DNA of 64,000 nucleotides from assembly GCA_947462335.1 (NCBI GenBank), contig OX381710.1, positions 57,730,842-57,794,841 on the forward strand. The letters run 5' to 3'. This document shows, piece by piece, positions 1 to 26,154 of this stretch (within the stretch, counting starts at the first letter, position 1; the number at the start of each line of letters is the position of its first letter). Origin of the DNA: Harmothoe impar. Taxonomy: Eukaryota; Annelida; Polychaeta; Phyllodocida; Polynoidae. The position numbers and the translations under genes were made by a program. The notes under the pieces are model-generated. The model was given only the letters and a program-made list of their open reading frames with translations. It had not been told where the DNA came from and did not search any database.

Positions 1-1728
1 TATGGCTATTTTGGTGAATGGAGATATAGGTACTAATATGTGGTGCACAAGGCGCCACAGGTGTAGTACTCACAGAGATTTCGATCACACGGCTAGAGAC
101 TCGGAGGGACGGAGTCAGTGACGGAACCAGAGGGTGGGGTGGGCAGGAGGAGGCCTGGTGGCTGGAGGTCAGGGAGATGTGAGGCCCAGAGAGTGTCGGG
201 CCCCGAGCAGAGGGCAGCAGTGGGAGTTGTGGCATTGGCTTGGTTAGAATAAAAAACCTGGTATTAACTATTCTCTTGGTGTTGTTATGTTACACCATTT
301 TCTAAATGTAGGAATATTGTTGGAATCATCTTCATCTAGCAAAACATTATATAGTACTTATTGTAGCAGAGAAAATTCGACATGCTCTGGTAATTATAAT
401 TGTCCAGGTCTCAGACTCGAAATCCTGCTACTCAGTATATAAATAAGTCAAATCTGATGTTTCAATCTGCTCCTCCAACTTCTTTGTTTATGTGTTCTTA
501 ATTATCGCTACACTCTCCCCCTTGTTAGCAACAATTCCCTCCTCACTTTTATGTAGGACTTGAAAATTGACAATGTTCTGAAACCTGCTCCATTCGAGTG
601 TATTCAGAAAGAAAAAAAAAGAAAGTTGTTTGAAATGTATACCTTTTACTCTAGAATCGCTTTGTATTGATAATGGACTATAAATATGCCACATAGGTAA
701 TACATACTTATTTAAGGAATGACAACATGATATAAAATAGTCCACATTCTAAGACAAGGGAGGGCAGCAATGTTATTCAGGCTAACTCTACTCTGCCTAC
801 GGCTCAGTCATTTATTGATGCACTATAACTCATAGGTTGCATGTTTATGTCCCATGCTGGCAATTTGTGATATATTTATATAGCTGCGTGACTGTAATGC
901 CTGCCACATCACTCTGTAACTAGCTCTATTCTGGATTCCATGGAAACTATTTTGTATATCAAACACAGCTCATTTGATATTGTCGGAATATCCGGTGAGA
1001 AAATATCCTTCTGTTAGAAGTGTTGGATTCCACATTCTTACCTTGTAAAGTTGGCAAGGTCGTTTTAGTACTTTGGAAAAGTAAAGTTTCCGCAACTCTC
1101 CCCTGGACGGTCAGTTTGGATTCATTATCTGATTATGGAATCTGGACATTATACTACAACTGGTTCACAGTTTGAAGTGTACTCTGACTTTTTATCTATA
1201 ATGACATGCGGACGGTCATAAAGGATGTTTAAATTGACTTACTCAGATGGATTTGGTCGAATCAGGAAACCATTACGTAGTGAGTCTGACAACGTCTACA
1301 CATAGTGCAGTGTGTAGGGCCTTATTGGTCTTATTTCACTGAGACATCTAACTTGAGCAGAGATCGGTTTTAACAAAAAGGACTATCCTTTCCGAGTGTA
1401 AACGTAGCTAAACGGGACGAGGGCATCAGACTGAGATACCCCTATCTATCAAGGAATACCAAATGCCTGAGATAATGGAGACACCAACGTATGTCGAAGA
1501 GTAGATCAGTGCATAAGGACTACACGACCAATCGAAGACACCAAATATACACTTTCATAAACTCCATAATTACTAGAGCTGCTGCTGGGAGGGATATGTA
1601 GCCTTTAGGTTGAGTGCAGAAAGATAACCTGCCCGAGGAATCTGCTGAATAGTTGATGCTGTTTCACCATCGCTGTAGACTGGCACTGTGAAACTAGCAA
1701 AATTATACCTAGGCATACATCAATTACG
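1..1728. other. Upstream flank, no gene recognised
   Basis: I see no convincing exon here. Bases 100-240 are G-rich and GC-rich, the rest is AT-rich. Short open frames, for example on the - strand at 488-745, have no recognisable domain and look like chance. The stretch just before 1729 should hold the promoter of the AA15 gene, but I find no clear TATA box or other diagnostic element. Confidence 0.5.
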
Positions 1729-17221
<15,493 letters not shown>

Positions 17222-19506
17222 CAAGTGTGAAAGCCTGGGGTGGCATGAGTGTAATTATAACCGGATATTGAGGTTGGAGAGTCGAAAATGTAACTGTTGA
17301 TGTTCATACTACCTATAGTTATTTTCTCACCTATATTCTAAAGAGAGGGTAGTTTTTAAGCACCTGTACGAAGATGTATGTAAATAAGATAAAACAATAA
17401 TTAAAGGTTTGCGATGAAAGTATGGATTCAGTAGATGATATACAATGTATAAAGCGGATGTGTATAATCTTCTTTTGTACGTTTGTAAAGGTTTGTTGTT
17501 TAATTGGTTGAGCTCGGAATCTATCCATCAATTGATGAACTTGTTAAATATCAGTTGGTGGTATCTTCTCTAAACTCGTTTTTGGGTTGAGTAGTATAAT
17601 TAGATATTCAAAACGGACCACTGATAAAGCCTATAGCTTCTGGTTACTGATCCATAAACCCCTGTAATATTACAGGGGTTGGGTGTAAGTTGTACATTTC
17701 CAAATAATGCTGGCTGTCCACCAGGTGTGTCGTCTGGCTGTAGTACTCTCAGGCAAAGACAGGGGTCGCCACCACCGTCCAAGTTGTGAACGCCTGCTGC
17801 TGGAGTGTCACCTGGTGGAGTGGACAGGGGGGGCAAACTGCAGGCATGCCGTCCCACTGGACACTAGGGCCTACTAAGGGACTGTAATACCCATGCTTTG
17901 GTCTACAGGTGTGGAATAAATTCCATAATGGTGTAATAGTACCACCTCTCATAGTTGATAAATGATACATTCCCACCGAAAAGAGTGCCCGCATTGTGTC
18001 TGAAACAAGCTAGAAGCGTCCCATTGTACGACAATAGAGACGCTGTCCAACGCTGCCTCCTTTGGTATGATGCAGAGATTACACCTTTTGGTAGTCATAG
18101 GAACGGTTTTGTTTATAACCGTTGTGTGGTATCATTTACATTCACACATCACACTATGAGTAATGGTTCATAATTTATATGGTCATACATTTCCAAACAT
18201 AGGCTCTCCCCTCGGAGAACCAAGGCATTATTACAGAACTCAGTGATAGTGGAATCATTATAAATTTCTCAAAACTAAAATGTATTAGGCACAAAGAGAA
18301 ACATGTATCTGATGAGGCTGTAACGTGGATTAATTGCCACATTTGGTAGTATTTCAGTTTCTTAGGCATGCTGAGCTGGGATTCGGAGTTTCTAAATCTA
18401 TGAGCATGATGGTTTAAGAGTTTTCCCTAGTAGGTACGAGTAGGTGGCGTCTGTGCAGTGGATACCTCCTCCCCCCCAGACCCATAGCCAGTAGAACTGA
18501 TCCCGGTGTGTTCTGCTCTATCGATAACAACACGTACTGCTTCTGTAAACTATTTGAGTTCTTCTCCATACCTCTGAATACATTTGATTGACCCATAATT
18601 CGAACTGTTGTTGTCCTCTCTCATTAGCAAGGCAACCTTCATTACGAATAACCATGTATTAGCAAGATGATTATTTGATATACTCTATTAAAAGACTGAA
18701 AGAGATGTCTGAGACGTGTGTTGTATGTACTGTATATATGTAGCTGCCAATGCAGATACATGTATTAAAACTCACTATTCACAAACGCCACTCCTCACCC
18801 CCAGCCCTATATCTATACAATATATGAGTGTGGCTCTTCTCTTGCTCCACTCTAGTCCCTCCTCTCCCAGTCTCTTTACCCCTTGTGTAGTTACTGAGTC
18901 AAGCCCCCCTTTCTTCCCCCCTCACTCCCATGTCTGCAGTCCGAAGTCGAAATAATGGAAACAATACATTTTAAAAGAGAAAAAAAACCCACCCAGGTTG
19001 GCCCCTGTGTATACACAGAGTGGGAAACTACTGCTGAGTCCTACAGTAGGGACAGGGAGAGCTACTAGGTGGCGCCATAGGACGCATGGGTGTGTGGTTT
19101 TGTGCACGTGGGGATTTCCAGAGGGGAGGGAGACCCCCTGAGAATGTGACCTATTATGAGCCTAATTTTGGGATTTGAATAAACTCATACAACACTTTGA
19201 TAGCCAGGGAAATGCCAGCCAAGAGTAAAGGATAGTTGGCCCGGCTGAGCTTAGTTTCCTGCCCCATATTACATATTTAATGCATGTGTATATTAAACAT
19301 AGCAGAAAAGTAATTAATTATGTAATGGCTTAGGAAGGCTTTATAACTGGGGTCTTCATATATGTGTTTTGTATTATATTCCTGAATTCTAGGATTGCAG
19401 GATGAGGCGTGTTGAGGCGGTGTGACATAGTAATGTTGGTGTCTGACTATCCATGTATGGTCTTTAGACAATGGTGTGAGTGAGTGTTTGCATCTAAAAC
19501 TCCAAC
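17222..19506. other. Spacer after the AA15 gene
   Basis: It probably starts with the AA15 3' UTR. Between about 17600 and 18600 the - strand shows overlapping open frames in different phases with Cys/Trp/Pro-rich composition, including a QWDGMPAVC segment that recalls the end of a sushi (CCP) domain. Frames are interrupted, so at best this is a decayed coding fragment. The remainder to 19506 shows nothing recognisable. Confidence 0.3.
17657..17680. repeat. 24-bp perfect palindrome around TAATATTAC
   Basis: A perfect inverted repeat with 8-bp arms (AACCCCTG and CAGGGGTT) closing on TAATATTA. The nonamer TAATATTAC is the nick site in the loop of circular Rep-type DNA virus origins. No Rep-like frame is seen nearby, so this may be chance. 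Confidence 0.5.
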
Positions 19507-19514
19507 CAAATATG

Positions 19515-19735
19515 TGCCTCTACATGGGTAAAATTCGACACAGGCGACACGGCGACATGGCCCTTTTAGGCCATTTTAAAAATCGACGGACACAGGAAAA
19601 TTGGGGATAAAAATCGACCCACAGGGGGTTTTCTCTAAGTTCTTATATACCTAAAAATCGACACGATTCCACAGCCCTCCTGCTTAAATTCGACACGGCG
19701 ACACGGCCAAAATTGTGGGTACCCATGTAGAGGCA
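19515..19735. mobile_element. hAT-like MITE, copy 1
   Basis: The terminal inverted repeats TGCCTCTACATGGG and CCCATGTAGAGGCA bound a 221-bp element flanked by CAAATATG and CAAATATT (7 of 8 match). The interior has repeated CGACACGG units. A second copy at 29521-29732 has a perfect 8-bp duplication. Confidence 0.8.
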
Positions 19736-19751
19736 CAAATATTATGCATAA

Positions 19752-20170
19752 GGGGGCATCCATTAATTACATACACATGATATTGCCCAAATTTAACTAC
19801 CCCTCCCCCCCTGTTGCAACAAGTATGCATTGGGACTACCCCCCCCCTTGCATACATACTCAAATCACTTGGACCAGACACACACACATAGGCTATCTAC
19901 ACAGGGAATTGATAGGTTGCTCAAGAAAAAAAATGAGATTTTTGGTTGGGTATTTGAGACCAAAAATCTAGTCCAAAACGACCAGAAATATAGTAAAATA
20001 CGACCAAAAATATAGCAATAAAAACAACCAAAACCACCCCTAATTCGTACACCATGCATATGCCAGTATGGCTCTGGACTCTCCCCCCCCCGTACGAATC
20101 TGGTTTACGCATTTGGTCTAACCCCCCCCCCCTCCCCTCCTTGGTGCATATGTAATTTATGGATGCCCCC
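19752..20170. mobile_element. Harbinger-type MITE with TAA duplication
   Basis: The ends GGGGGCATCCATTAATTAC and the complement of GTAATTTATGGATGCCCCC bound 419 bp, flanked by TAA on both sides. Three-base TWA duplications are typical of PIF/Harbinger. Non-coding; the interior contains C-runs and an AAAATATAG-type repeat. Confidence 0.75.
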
Positions 20171-20249
20171 TAACTAGAATGCGATTTTGAATGGGTCATC
20201 TGCATAACACCTGTGACAAATACCTTGTGTTCAATATTGCATAAACTAT

Positions 20250-20720
20250 TCCCTCCTCCAGGGTGTCCCAAATAACCCTTATAGTACCCAATCTCTCCTC
20301 CAGAATGTCCCAAATAACTCCGATACATTGTAGTACCGATCGCTCCTGGAGGGTGTCCCTAAAAACGCCTATAGAACCCGATACATGTACCTCCTTCAGC
20401 AAGATATCTCTCCTCCAGGGTGTTTGGTTCAACCACTATGGCACTGAATCTCTCCTCCAGTGTGTAAAACACACTCCCTATGGTACCAGATTAATCCTCA
20501 AGTGTCTCCAATTTAACCCTTAACATACTCCCTCCTCCAGGGTCTCCCATCCAAACCCTGTGGTATATTTCATATCCTCCTGGGTGTCGAACACAAGCCC
20601 TATGATGCCTAATCACTCAGCAAAGACCTTCTACCACTCCTATGTTGTGCCTAATGCCTCCCATGCTCACCAAATAGGTGCTCTTGTCCCTCCTCCAGGG
20701 TCTTCAGCAGTCCTCCAGTG
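20250..20720. repeat. Degenerate minisatellite (CTCCTCCAGGGTGTCCC)
   Basis: About eight to ten diverged units, 40-60 bp apart, share the core CTCCTCCAGGGTGTC followed by an AACCCTATGGTACC-like segment. Open frames across it are not convincing genes. Confidence 0.6.
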
Positions 20721-21350
20721 CCTTTCATTTTGCCCATATTATTTGTATTCTTCTCCCAATGACGCAATTGTCCTCCTGTTCATATATATAGTATATTTTC
20801 AATCAAATCCCTAACTGTCATGTCACATGATAAAGTGAACTAGTTTGACCAGGTCCCAAATCACACTTTCAGAGAACAGGCACACTACATTCTATAGTGC
20901 AGAAAACTGATCATGTCCATCATTCCGAATTCAATTTTTTCAACTTCTACCCATGCTAAAAACAAAAATGAAAGTGATTTAGAATATGTTTAACGGGCAG
21001 AAACAGTTATAATAGGAATTATAATTGTTGAATGCATCTTTATTTTCTTCTCCTGTCCCTACTGTAGCCTACAGTCCTTCTCTCACCTGTCAGGTAAATA
21101 TAAACACTCCCATCACTCCTACCACCCTGACACCCCACCACCACACCCCTTAACCCTACCAACTGGTGCAGGTGGGTGGGACGGACTCACAGGGACTCAG
21201 CAGTTACTCAGGAGGTGGCTCGACCAGGCTCGGCCAGACTCGGCCATGTCTAACATTAACAGTAAGTACTGTTTCTGTACAGCAGATACTGGGGGCAACT
21301 TTGGTTCCAGTAGATTGTGTCAGCTTATGTATATTTACAGCACATATATA

Positions 21351-21387
21351 CTGTACAGTAACAGCAAAATCTACTGTTACTGTACAG
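21351..21387. repeat. 14-bp inverted repeat hairpin
   Basis: CTGTACAGTAACAG at 21351-21364 is exactly complementary to 21374-21387 with a 9-nt loop. Similar CTGTACAG/TTTGCTGT pieces recur at 21255-21300 and 21990-22080, so this is probably a small degraded transposon. Confidence 0.55.
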
Positions 21388-21413
21388 CAGAATTAATTGT
21401 AAAACCAAATCCG

Positions 21414-21887
21414 AAGGCCCTGGGTTCGCCTCCCAGTGCTGATGATATTTATAATCATCCATGTGAGGGAAAAACAAATTTTAGGTGGATGTAGGTAAAA
21501 CAAGAGAAGTGGCTCGACCAAGGATTGAACTCACAACCTGTGATGTTGGAGACGGGCCCTGATCCGTTGCGCCACAGAGGGGGTGTTACAAACATTCATA
21601 TTGGGATATATCTCTACTCTACTTCTCAACTGATTGATTATGATTAGTAAAGGTCTGGGGTTCGCCTCCCAGTGCTGGGGATATTTTTAATCATCAATGT
21701 GAGGGGAAAACTAATTTTAGGTGCATGTAGGTAAAACAAGAGAAGTGGCTGGACCAAGGATTGAACTCATGACCTGCGGTGTGGTTGGAGACAGACTCTG
21801 ATCCGTTGTGCCACAGAGCCAGTGTTACAAATGGTCATATTGGGATATAAGCTAACTCTGCCATGTCTGTATTAAATGAGCTACAGC
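21414..21887 (-). repeat. Two tandem tRNA-derived SINE-like units
   Basis: Units of about 240 bp (21414-21648 and 21649-21887) are about 85% alike. Read on the - strand each begins with a tRNA-like head: box A TGGCGCAACGG and box B GGTTGTGAGTTCAATCC in the first unit. The other end carries a second T-arm-like segment on the + strand (CTGGGTTCGCCTCCCAG). A third partial head is at 21908-21950. Internal pol III boxes make these SINEs or tRNA pseudogenes. Confidence 0.6.
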
Positions 21888-23389
21888 CTTGTTGCTAAAG
21901 ATCCCTAATGAGAGGTGGCTAGACCAAGGATCAATCCCACGACCTCTCGTGTACATATTACAGGGAAAAGTGCTGTAGATATACAAGTCACTACCGTAAC
22001 AGAATTGTTCATGTACAGTAAAATTTGCTGTATTATTCTTTACAGCTTAAGTACTGTACATTTTGCTGTTCACGAACAACAACTTTTTACAGTGTAGACC
22101 GAAACGTGCCAGCAGTGGAGCCTTCTGGAGGGATGATTTAGTACGTAATAGACAATTCAACATTTTCAGTCTAAATCTGAGATTAAGGCTAAGCCTATCT
22201 AGAAATAATTTACATGTATTTCTTCCTTCATTTCATCCTCATATACAGGATGGAAACTGTTATGATATTGGGAATATTTGCGAAATTCTAAGACAATATT
22301 TTCTTTTAAAGAGTCAGTCTTGAGAAAGAAACAACCACCACAACCTTTTGAGAACTCACATTGTTTAAATTGCCCATATTATTTTTACCACAATGATACT
22401 TAGAATGCCAGGGTTTTATGATGGTGATGGGGAGGGACCAGTGAGTCAGGGGTCCCCAGCCCAGTCTGTTCATCTCAGGGGTATTTAAGAGGTGGGGAAC
22501 CTGGAGAAAAACTAGCTGGGTTCTGGTGGTTATACATTCACACTGGTGACTGCTTATTATTGGAAGATAGATAATGTCAACAGTGTTTAATACAAGATTG
22601 CCCTATGGTAAAGTAGTTGACGCTGTAAGCATCTTCTCCTTTTTTTTCTAAAATGAGAGAGGGAAACACAAGAAAATAATTATATTATTGTGATGAAAGA
22701 TAAGCCATGTTAACATAAACATTCTTAATTACAGTGGTTACCACCATGGTTCTATGTTTCTAGTTTTACAGGTTACCTGACCCATGTGGTAGGGTCAGGA
22801 AACCAGATTATTAGGGGACCAGCTGCTGACGATATGATTTGGTACAGACTGAGTAGCCCACTTAGAGGGGGGAACAGATGAGCAAGTGTACACCAGAGAT
22901 ACAAGTGTGTATACAATGGGTATGCAGTTGAAATGAGTTGTCCCCGCGGTGGTCATACCCTGTAGGAGCTGCCTCATACACTGTAGGTACACATGCTAAT
23001 CACACTTAAACATGAGCTGTTATGAGCAGTTGTACACTGCACCGGATAGCTGGATATGTGCATCTATGCAGTGCGACAAAGAAGTGGCTGTGGAGTCGTT
23101 GAGGAGTGTACATTGGGAGTACCAAGTGGTGGACAGATATTGGAGAACTGCTGTTATCACGCTGAACCCATAGGTAAAATGGCACATAGACATGAACATG
23201 ATAGGATACTTCACGACAGTCTATGGGGTTTCTGTGAATTCTGTGTTCAATGAGCAGCAACTGGTTAGGCCTGGGATATAGACTATACAGGATTCTTCAT
23301 GTGCGAGAATATAATCAATGCTGAAAGCTTGGGCTCAAATAATCCACAATAGAGATTTGTTGTGCAAGCCCAGCAGTTAGCAGTTTACT

Positions 23390-23770
23390 CATTTGAAATT
23401 AACTGCATTATGGTGGCCTGAGAGGGTCAAAATAAAAATTTAAAAAAACGAAATTAACATTCAAGAAAGAATTAGTGTCAAAGTATGAAATTTTATTGTC
23501 AAAAGTGATTTAAATTTTGAAGATGGGCGATCTGTCGGTCAGTCTGTCAACTTATGCAAAGCATCTTATGGTGAGAGGTAAAGGGTGTATTGTCCGTTTA
23601 CAACTATGTTACACTATACTAATGTGGTGGCTGTACCTATAATTTCTAATACTTCTGCTGATTTCCTAGCATGCATAGAAAATGTGATGAACTGCACAGC
23701 TATGGTCAGGAAGCAATATTAGTTTTAGGGGACAAGATGGCTGCCACATTAGAGTGACCAGCTAGCTGTA
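23390..23770 (+). repeat. Left copy of an inverted ~400-bp repeat pair
   Basis: Homologous to the reverse complement of 25230-25640, with shared blocks such as TTACTTCTGCTGATTTCCTA-like and AGAGGGTCAAA. Identity is roughly 75-80% with indels. Together with its partner it brackets the miniature LTR element at 24318-24868. Confidence 0.65.
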
Positions 23771-23884
23771 GCCTACAGGTAGTCGCTCCCCTGGCAGCTG
23801 GTTGTGTTGAACTGTATAACGTTAGACTAGCCAAGGACAGTATGTACATTGATATGAGTTCTTGACCCACATAGTGCTATAATG

Positions 23885-24047
23885 CATTATGTCTTTTGTC
23901 ATCATGATACATGCATGGAACCCTGGTGAATCACTCGAGCATCAGGCTAACCCTACACGTTTGATACACCGCTCTTTGGTTGTCATTATGCATGAATGCA
24001 GTCATGGGGAGTAGATTCACCAGGGCCATAATGACAAAGGACATTAA
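23885..24047. mobile_element. Small MITE with ~40-bp inverted ends
   Basis: The left end ATTATGTCTTTTGTCATCAT and the reverse complement of the right end match with few changes, and CCCTGGTGAATC is repeated in both arms. No clear target duplication. Confidence 0.5.
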
Positions 24048-24317
24048 AGCACTGTGCGGCCCTTAAATGGTTAAGCCCTGTGACGTCAATCCAATCCAGT
24101 TTAATGTAGACTTAGAGAAAATAAAATAGAGAGACAGGCCATTTTGGCCAGGATTATCATCGGGGGGGGGGGTACTTCGATCACCATAGTTTGCTCAAAT
24201 CTTTGGGACTTCTCCTAAAGTGCCGTCCTTGGTATACCAGAGGCTATCAAGTATCATTTTGTTTGACATATCCACTACAGTAGCAGGAAGAGTATGTCTG
24301 TTTTTTGTATATACATG

Positions 24318-24474
24318 TGTAACGGTCGCGGAAAAATCGTCTGGAGAAAGCGGGACTCGAACCCACGACCCCCTGACTCCGGAGCCAAGTGCTCTACCAC
24401 TGAGCTACTTCCCCGTCTGACAATCTAACAGCGCCGTACGTTACTGGGTCGGTTCGGTAACCCCTGCCCTTACA
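24318..24474 (-). repeat. TRIM 3' LTR (in - orientation), 157 bp
   Basis: Starts TGTAACGG and ends CCCTTACA on the + strand. It carries the tRNA-like gene at 24342-24414. It is 8 bp longer than the other LTR through an extra CAATCTAA. Confidence 0.8.
24342..24414 (-). tRNA. tRNA-like gene in TRIM LTR (copy 1)
   Basis: 73 nt. The acceptor arm GGGGAAG pairs with CTTTCTCC-side bases (TTTCTCC) with two G-U pairs; the D stem is GCTC/GAGC and the T stem GTGGG/CCCGC with loop TTCGAGT. Box A is TAGCTCAGTGG (24397-24407) and box B GGTTCGAGTCC (24353-24363). A TTTTT terminator follows five bases after the discriminator A (24332-24336). The anticodon arm pairs well only with an 8-nt loop (CTCCGGAG), so identity is uncertain. 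It may be transcribed but not act in translation. No genomic CCA. Confidence 0.65.
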
Positions 24475-24704
24475 CAGCTCCCCCAGCCTCTATCATGCCC
24501 CGTAGCAGCCAATGATAGAAGCTCACAGTGCCGAACCGATCCAGCCAATTTGTTGACTTGACTCCATGCTGAACTCCAACTGCCCGTACTGGGAACCAAC
24601 TCTTCACTACCTGCTCCTCCAACTACCAACCGCCAGCAGGTGGCCAATCCCCAGCAAGTTGGGATGCTCCAACCGTCTAAGTCAACCGTATCAGCGAGTG
24701 CGCT

Positions 24705-24718
24705 CGCTTTCTCCACCA
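24705..24718 (-). promoter_or_regulatory. TRIM primer-binding site
   Basis: On the - strand TGGTGGAGAAAGCG lies one base inside the 5' LTR edge. It is complementary over 14 nt to the 3' end of the LTR-borne tRNA-like gene with CCA added (CGCTTTCTCCA plus CCA). Confidence 0.75.
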
Positions 24719-24719
24719 G

Positions 24720-24868
24720 TGTAACGGTCGCGGAAAAATCGTCTGGAGAAAGCGGGACTCGAACCCACGACCCCCTGACTCTGGAGCCAAGTGCTCTACC
24801 ACTGAGCTACTTCCCCGTCTGACAGCGCCTTACGTGACTGGGTCGGTTCGGTAACCACTGCCCTTACA
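24720..24868 (-). repeat. TRIM 5' LTR (in - orientation), 149 bp
   Basis: Starts TGTAACGG and ends CCCTTACA on the + strand. It carries the tRNA-like gene at 24744-24816 and a T5 terminator at 24734-24738. Confidence 0.8.
24744..24816 (-). tRNA. tRNA-like gene in TRIM LTR (copy 2)
   Basis: Same 73-nt fold as copy 1 with one change in the anticodon loop (CTCCAGAG instead of CTCCGGAG). Acceptor, D and T stems, boxes A and B and the T5 terminator are unchanged, which suggests either recent origin or constraint on the pol III parts. Confidence 0.65.
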
Positions 24869-25229
24869 CATGTGTAATTACCCAGGGTTATGGTACCTAT
24901 TACAGCCTGTACACAACTACCTGCCCACCCCCACAGAAAGCTGTCACTTCTATGTTGGGGATTTGATGAGTGGCTAAGAAATTAAAAATAGAAATAGGGG
25001 GGTGGCAGAGTTTATGTTATAAGAAGGTATAGGGAAAGGGAGGGAAGAGACTTGCTGGGAAGGAAAAGTCAGCCGAGAGATATGGTGCAGGGATAGTCAA
25101 GGGAGGGGGATACTGATGATCGGGAAGGAGGGGGGCTGTGTAATTGTAGGAGAGGCATGGACATGTGAATAACACGTGTAATTCATATGAAATGGCTATG
25201 GAAATAAATTTCATTTTGCTACCACATGG

Positions 25230-25640
25230 TCGTTTGAATAATATAACTTGTCCCCTAGAATTACAAATGCTGCTTGCTGACCACAGCTGTGCGATTCATC
25301 ACATTATTTGTGCATGGTAGGAAATCAGCAGAAGTAATAGAAACTATGGGTACACCCACCACATTAATTAGTATATTGTAACACACTTATAAACTGATGT
25401 ACCCAATACACCTCTATACCTCTGGCTATAACCATTATGTATACCATGCTAAGAGATAGCTGTCATAAGATGTTTTGCATTGAGTTGACAGGCTGACATC
25501 ACCCATTTCAAAATTGATATCACTTTTAACTTTTGATTTCACACATCAATTGACCCTAACCGTTTTTTTGAAATGTGATTTTGTTTTTCGAATTTCACTT
25601 TGACCCTCTTGAGCCACAATACTCATTTGCAGATATAAAG
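25230..25640 (-). repeat. Right copy of the inverted ~400-bp repeat pair
   Basis: The reverse complement matches 23390-23770. It contains AGGGTCAAAGTGAAATTCG and the CTTCTGCTGATTTCCTACC block in the complementary sense. No coding sequence seen. Confidence 0.65.
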
Positions 25641-26154
25641 AAAGGAGTAAACCGGACACGTTGCCAGAGAAATACAACATCGACCATGTTCAAACAATGG
25701 AGTGGCCTAAAGGAGTATTAAGTTTAAAGATTTACCTGACAGTGACACTGACAAAAGCACGTACTTCTAGGATCACTTAATTGCGCATTGACAGTAGAAT
25801 AATCTAGGAGTCTCTCACACATGAGAGGCCTTCGTGGCGTGGGGCCTACTCTGGCAGCTGGTCTAGATTGTTTCGTGTCACTCATAAAACCTAAGCAGCT
25901 ATTATAATAACTGGGTGTATGCTATTATACATATATATAGTAGCAGTGAGTGTTAGATACAGGATACAGTGTGATGTATTGTTCTGTATGCAACACATCT
26001 CTGCGACATTCCATGAGCTATGTGAAGGCGATGCTAAACAAAGAAATGTGATGGTGAAAAATGCAAAACTTTTCTAAAGATGTACACTTTTCCCTCCAAA
26101 TTGGCTTAAAAGGCACCCCTTATCAAAAAAGATACCAGTGCCTCTGACCCAAAA

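Larger units (their letters stand above)
24318..24868 (-). mobile_element. TRIM-like miniature LTR retrotransposon with tRNA-like gene in its LTRs
   Basis: Two direct repeats (24318-24474 and 24720-24868) start TG and end CA, differ by four substitutions and one 8-bp gap, and bound a 245-bp non-coding interior. CATG flanks both outer ends (24314-24317 and 24869-24872), a 4-bp target duplication as made by LTR integrases. In - orientation a primer-binding site (24705-24718) lies one base from the 5' LTR and a G-rich GGCTGGGGGAG tract precedes the 3' LTR. There is no coding capacity, so it must use proteins in trans. Each LTR contains a 73-nt tRNA-like gene whose 3' end matches the primer-binding site. 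Confidence 0.82.

Noticed and set aside
23056..23253. Frame containing GVVEEC and QILENCC, loosely like an insulin A chain
   Set aside because: Two of the four conserved A-chain cysteines are missing, there is no B chain or signal peptide nearby, and one splice border is weak. Probably chance.
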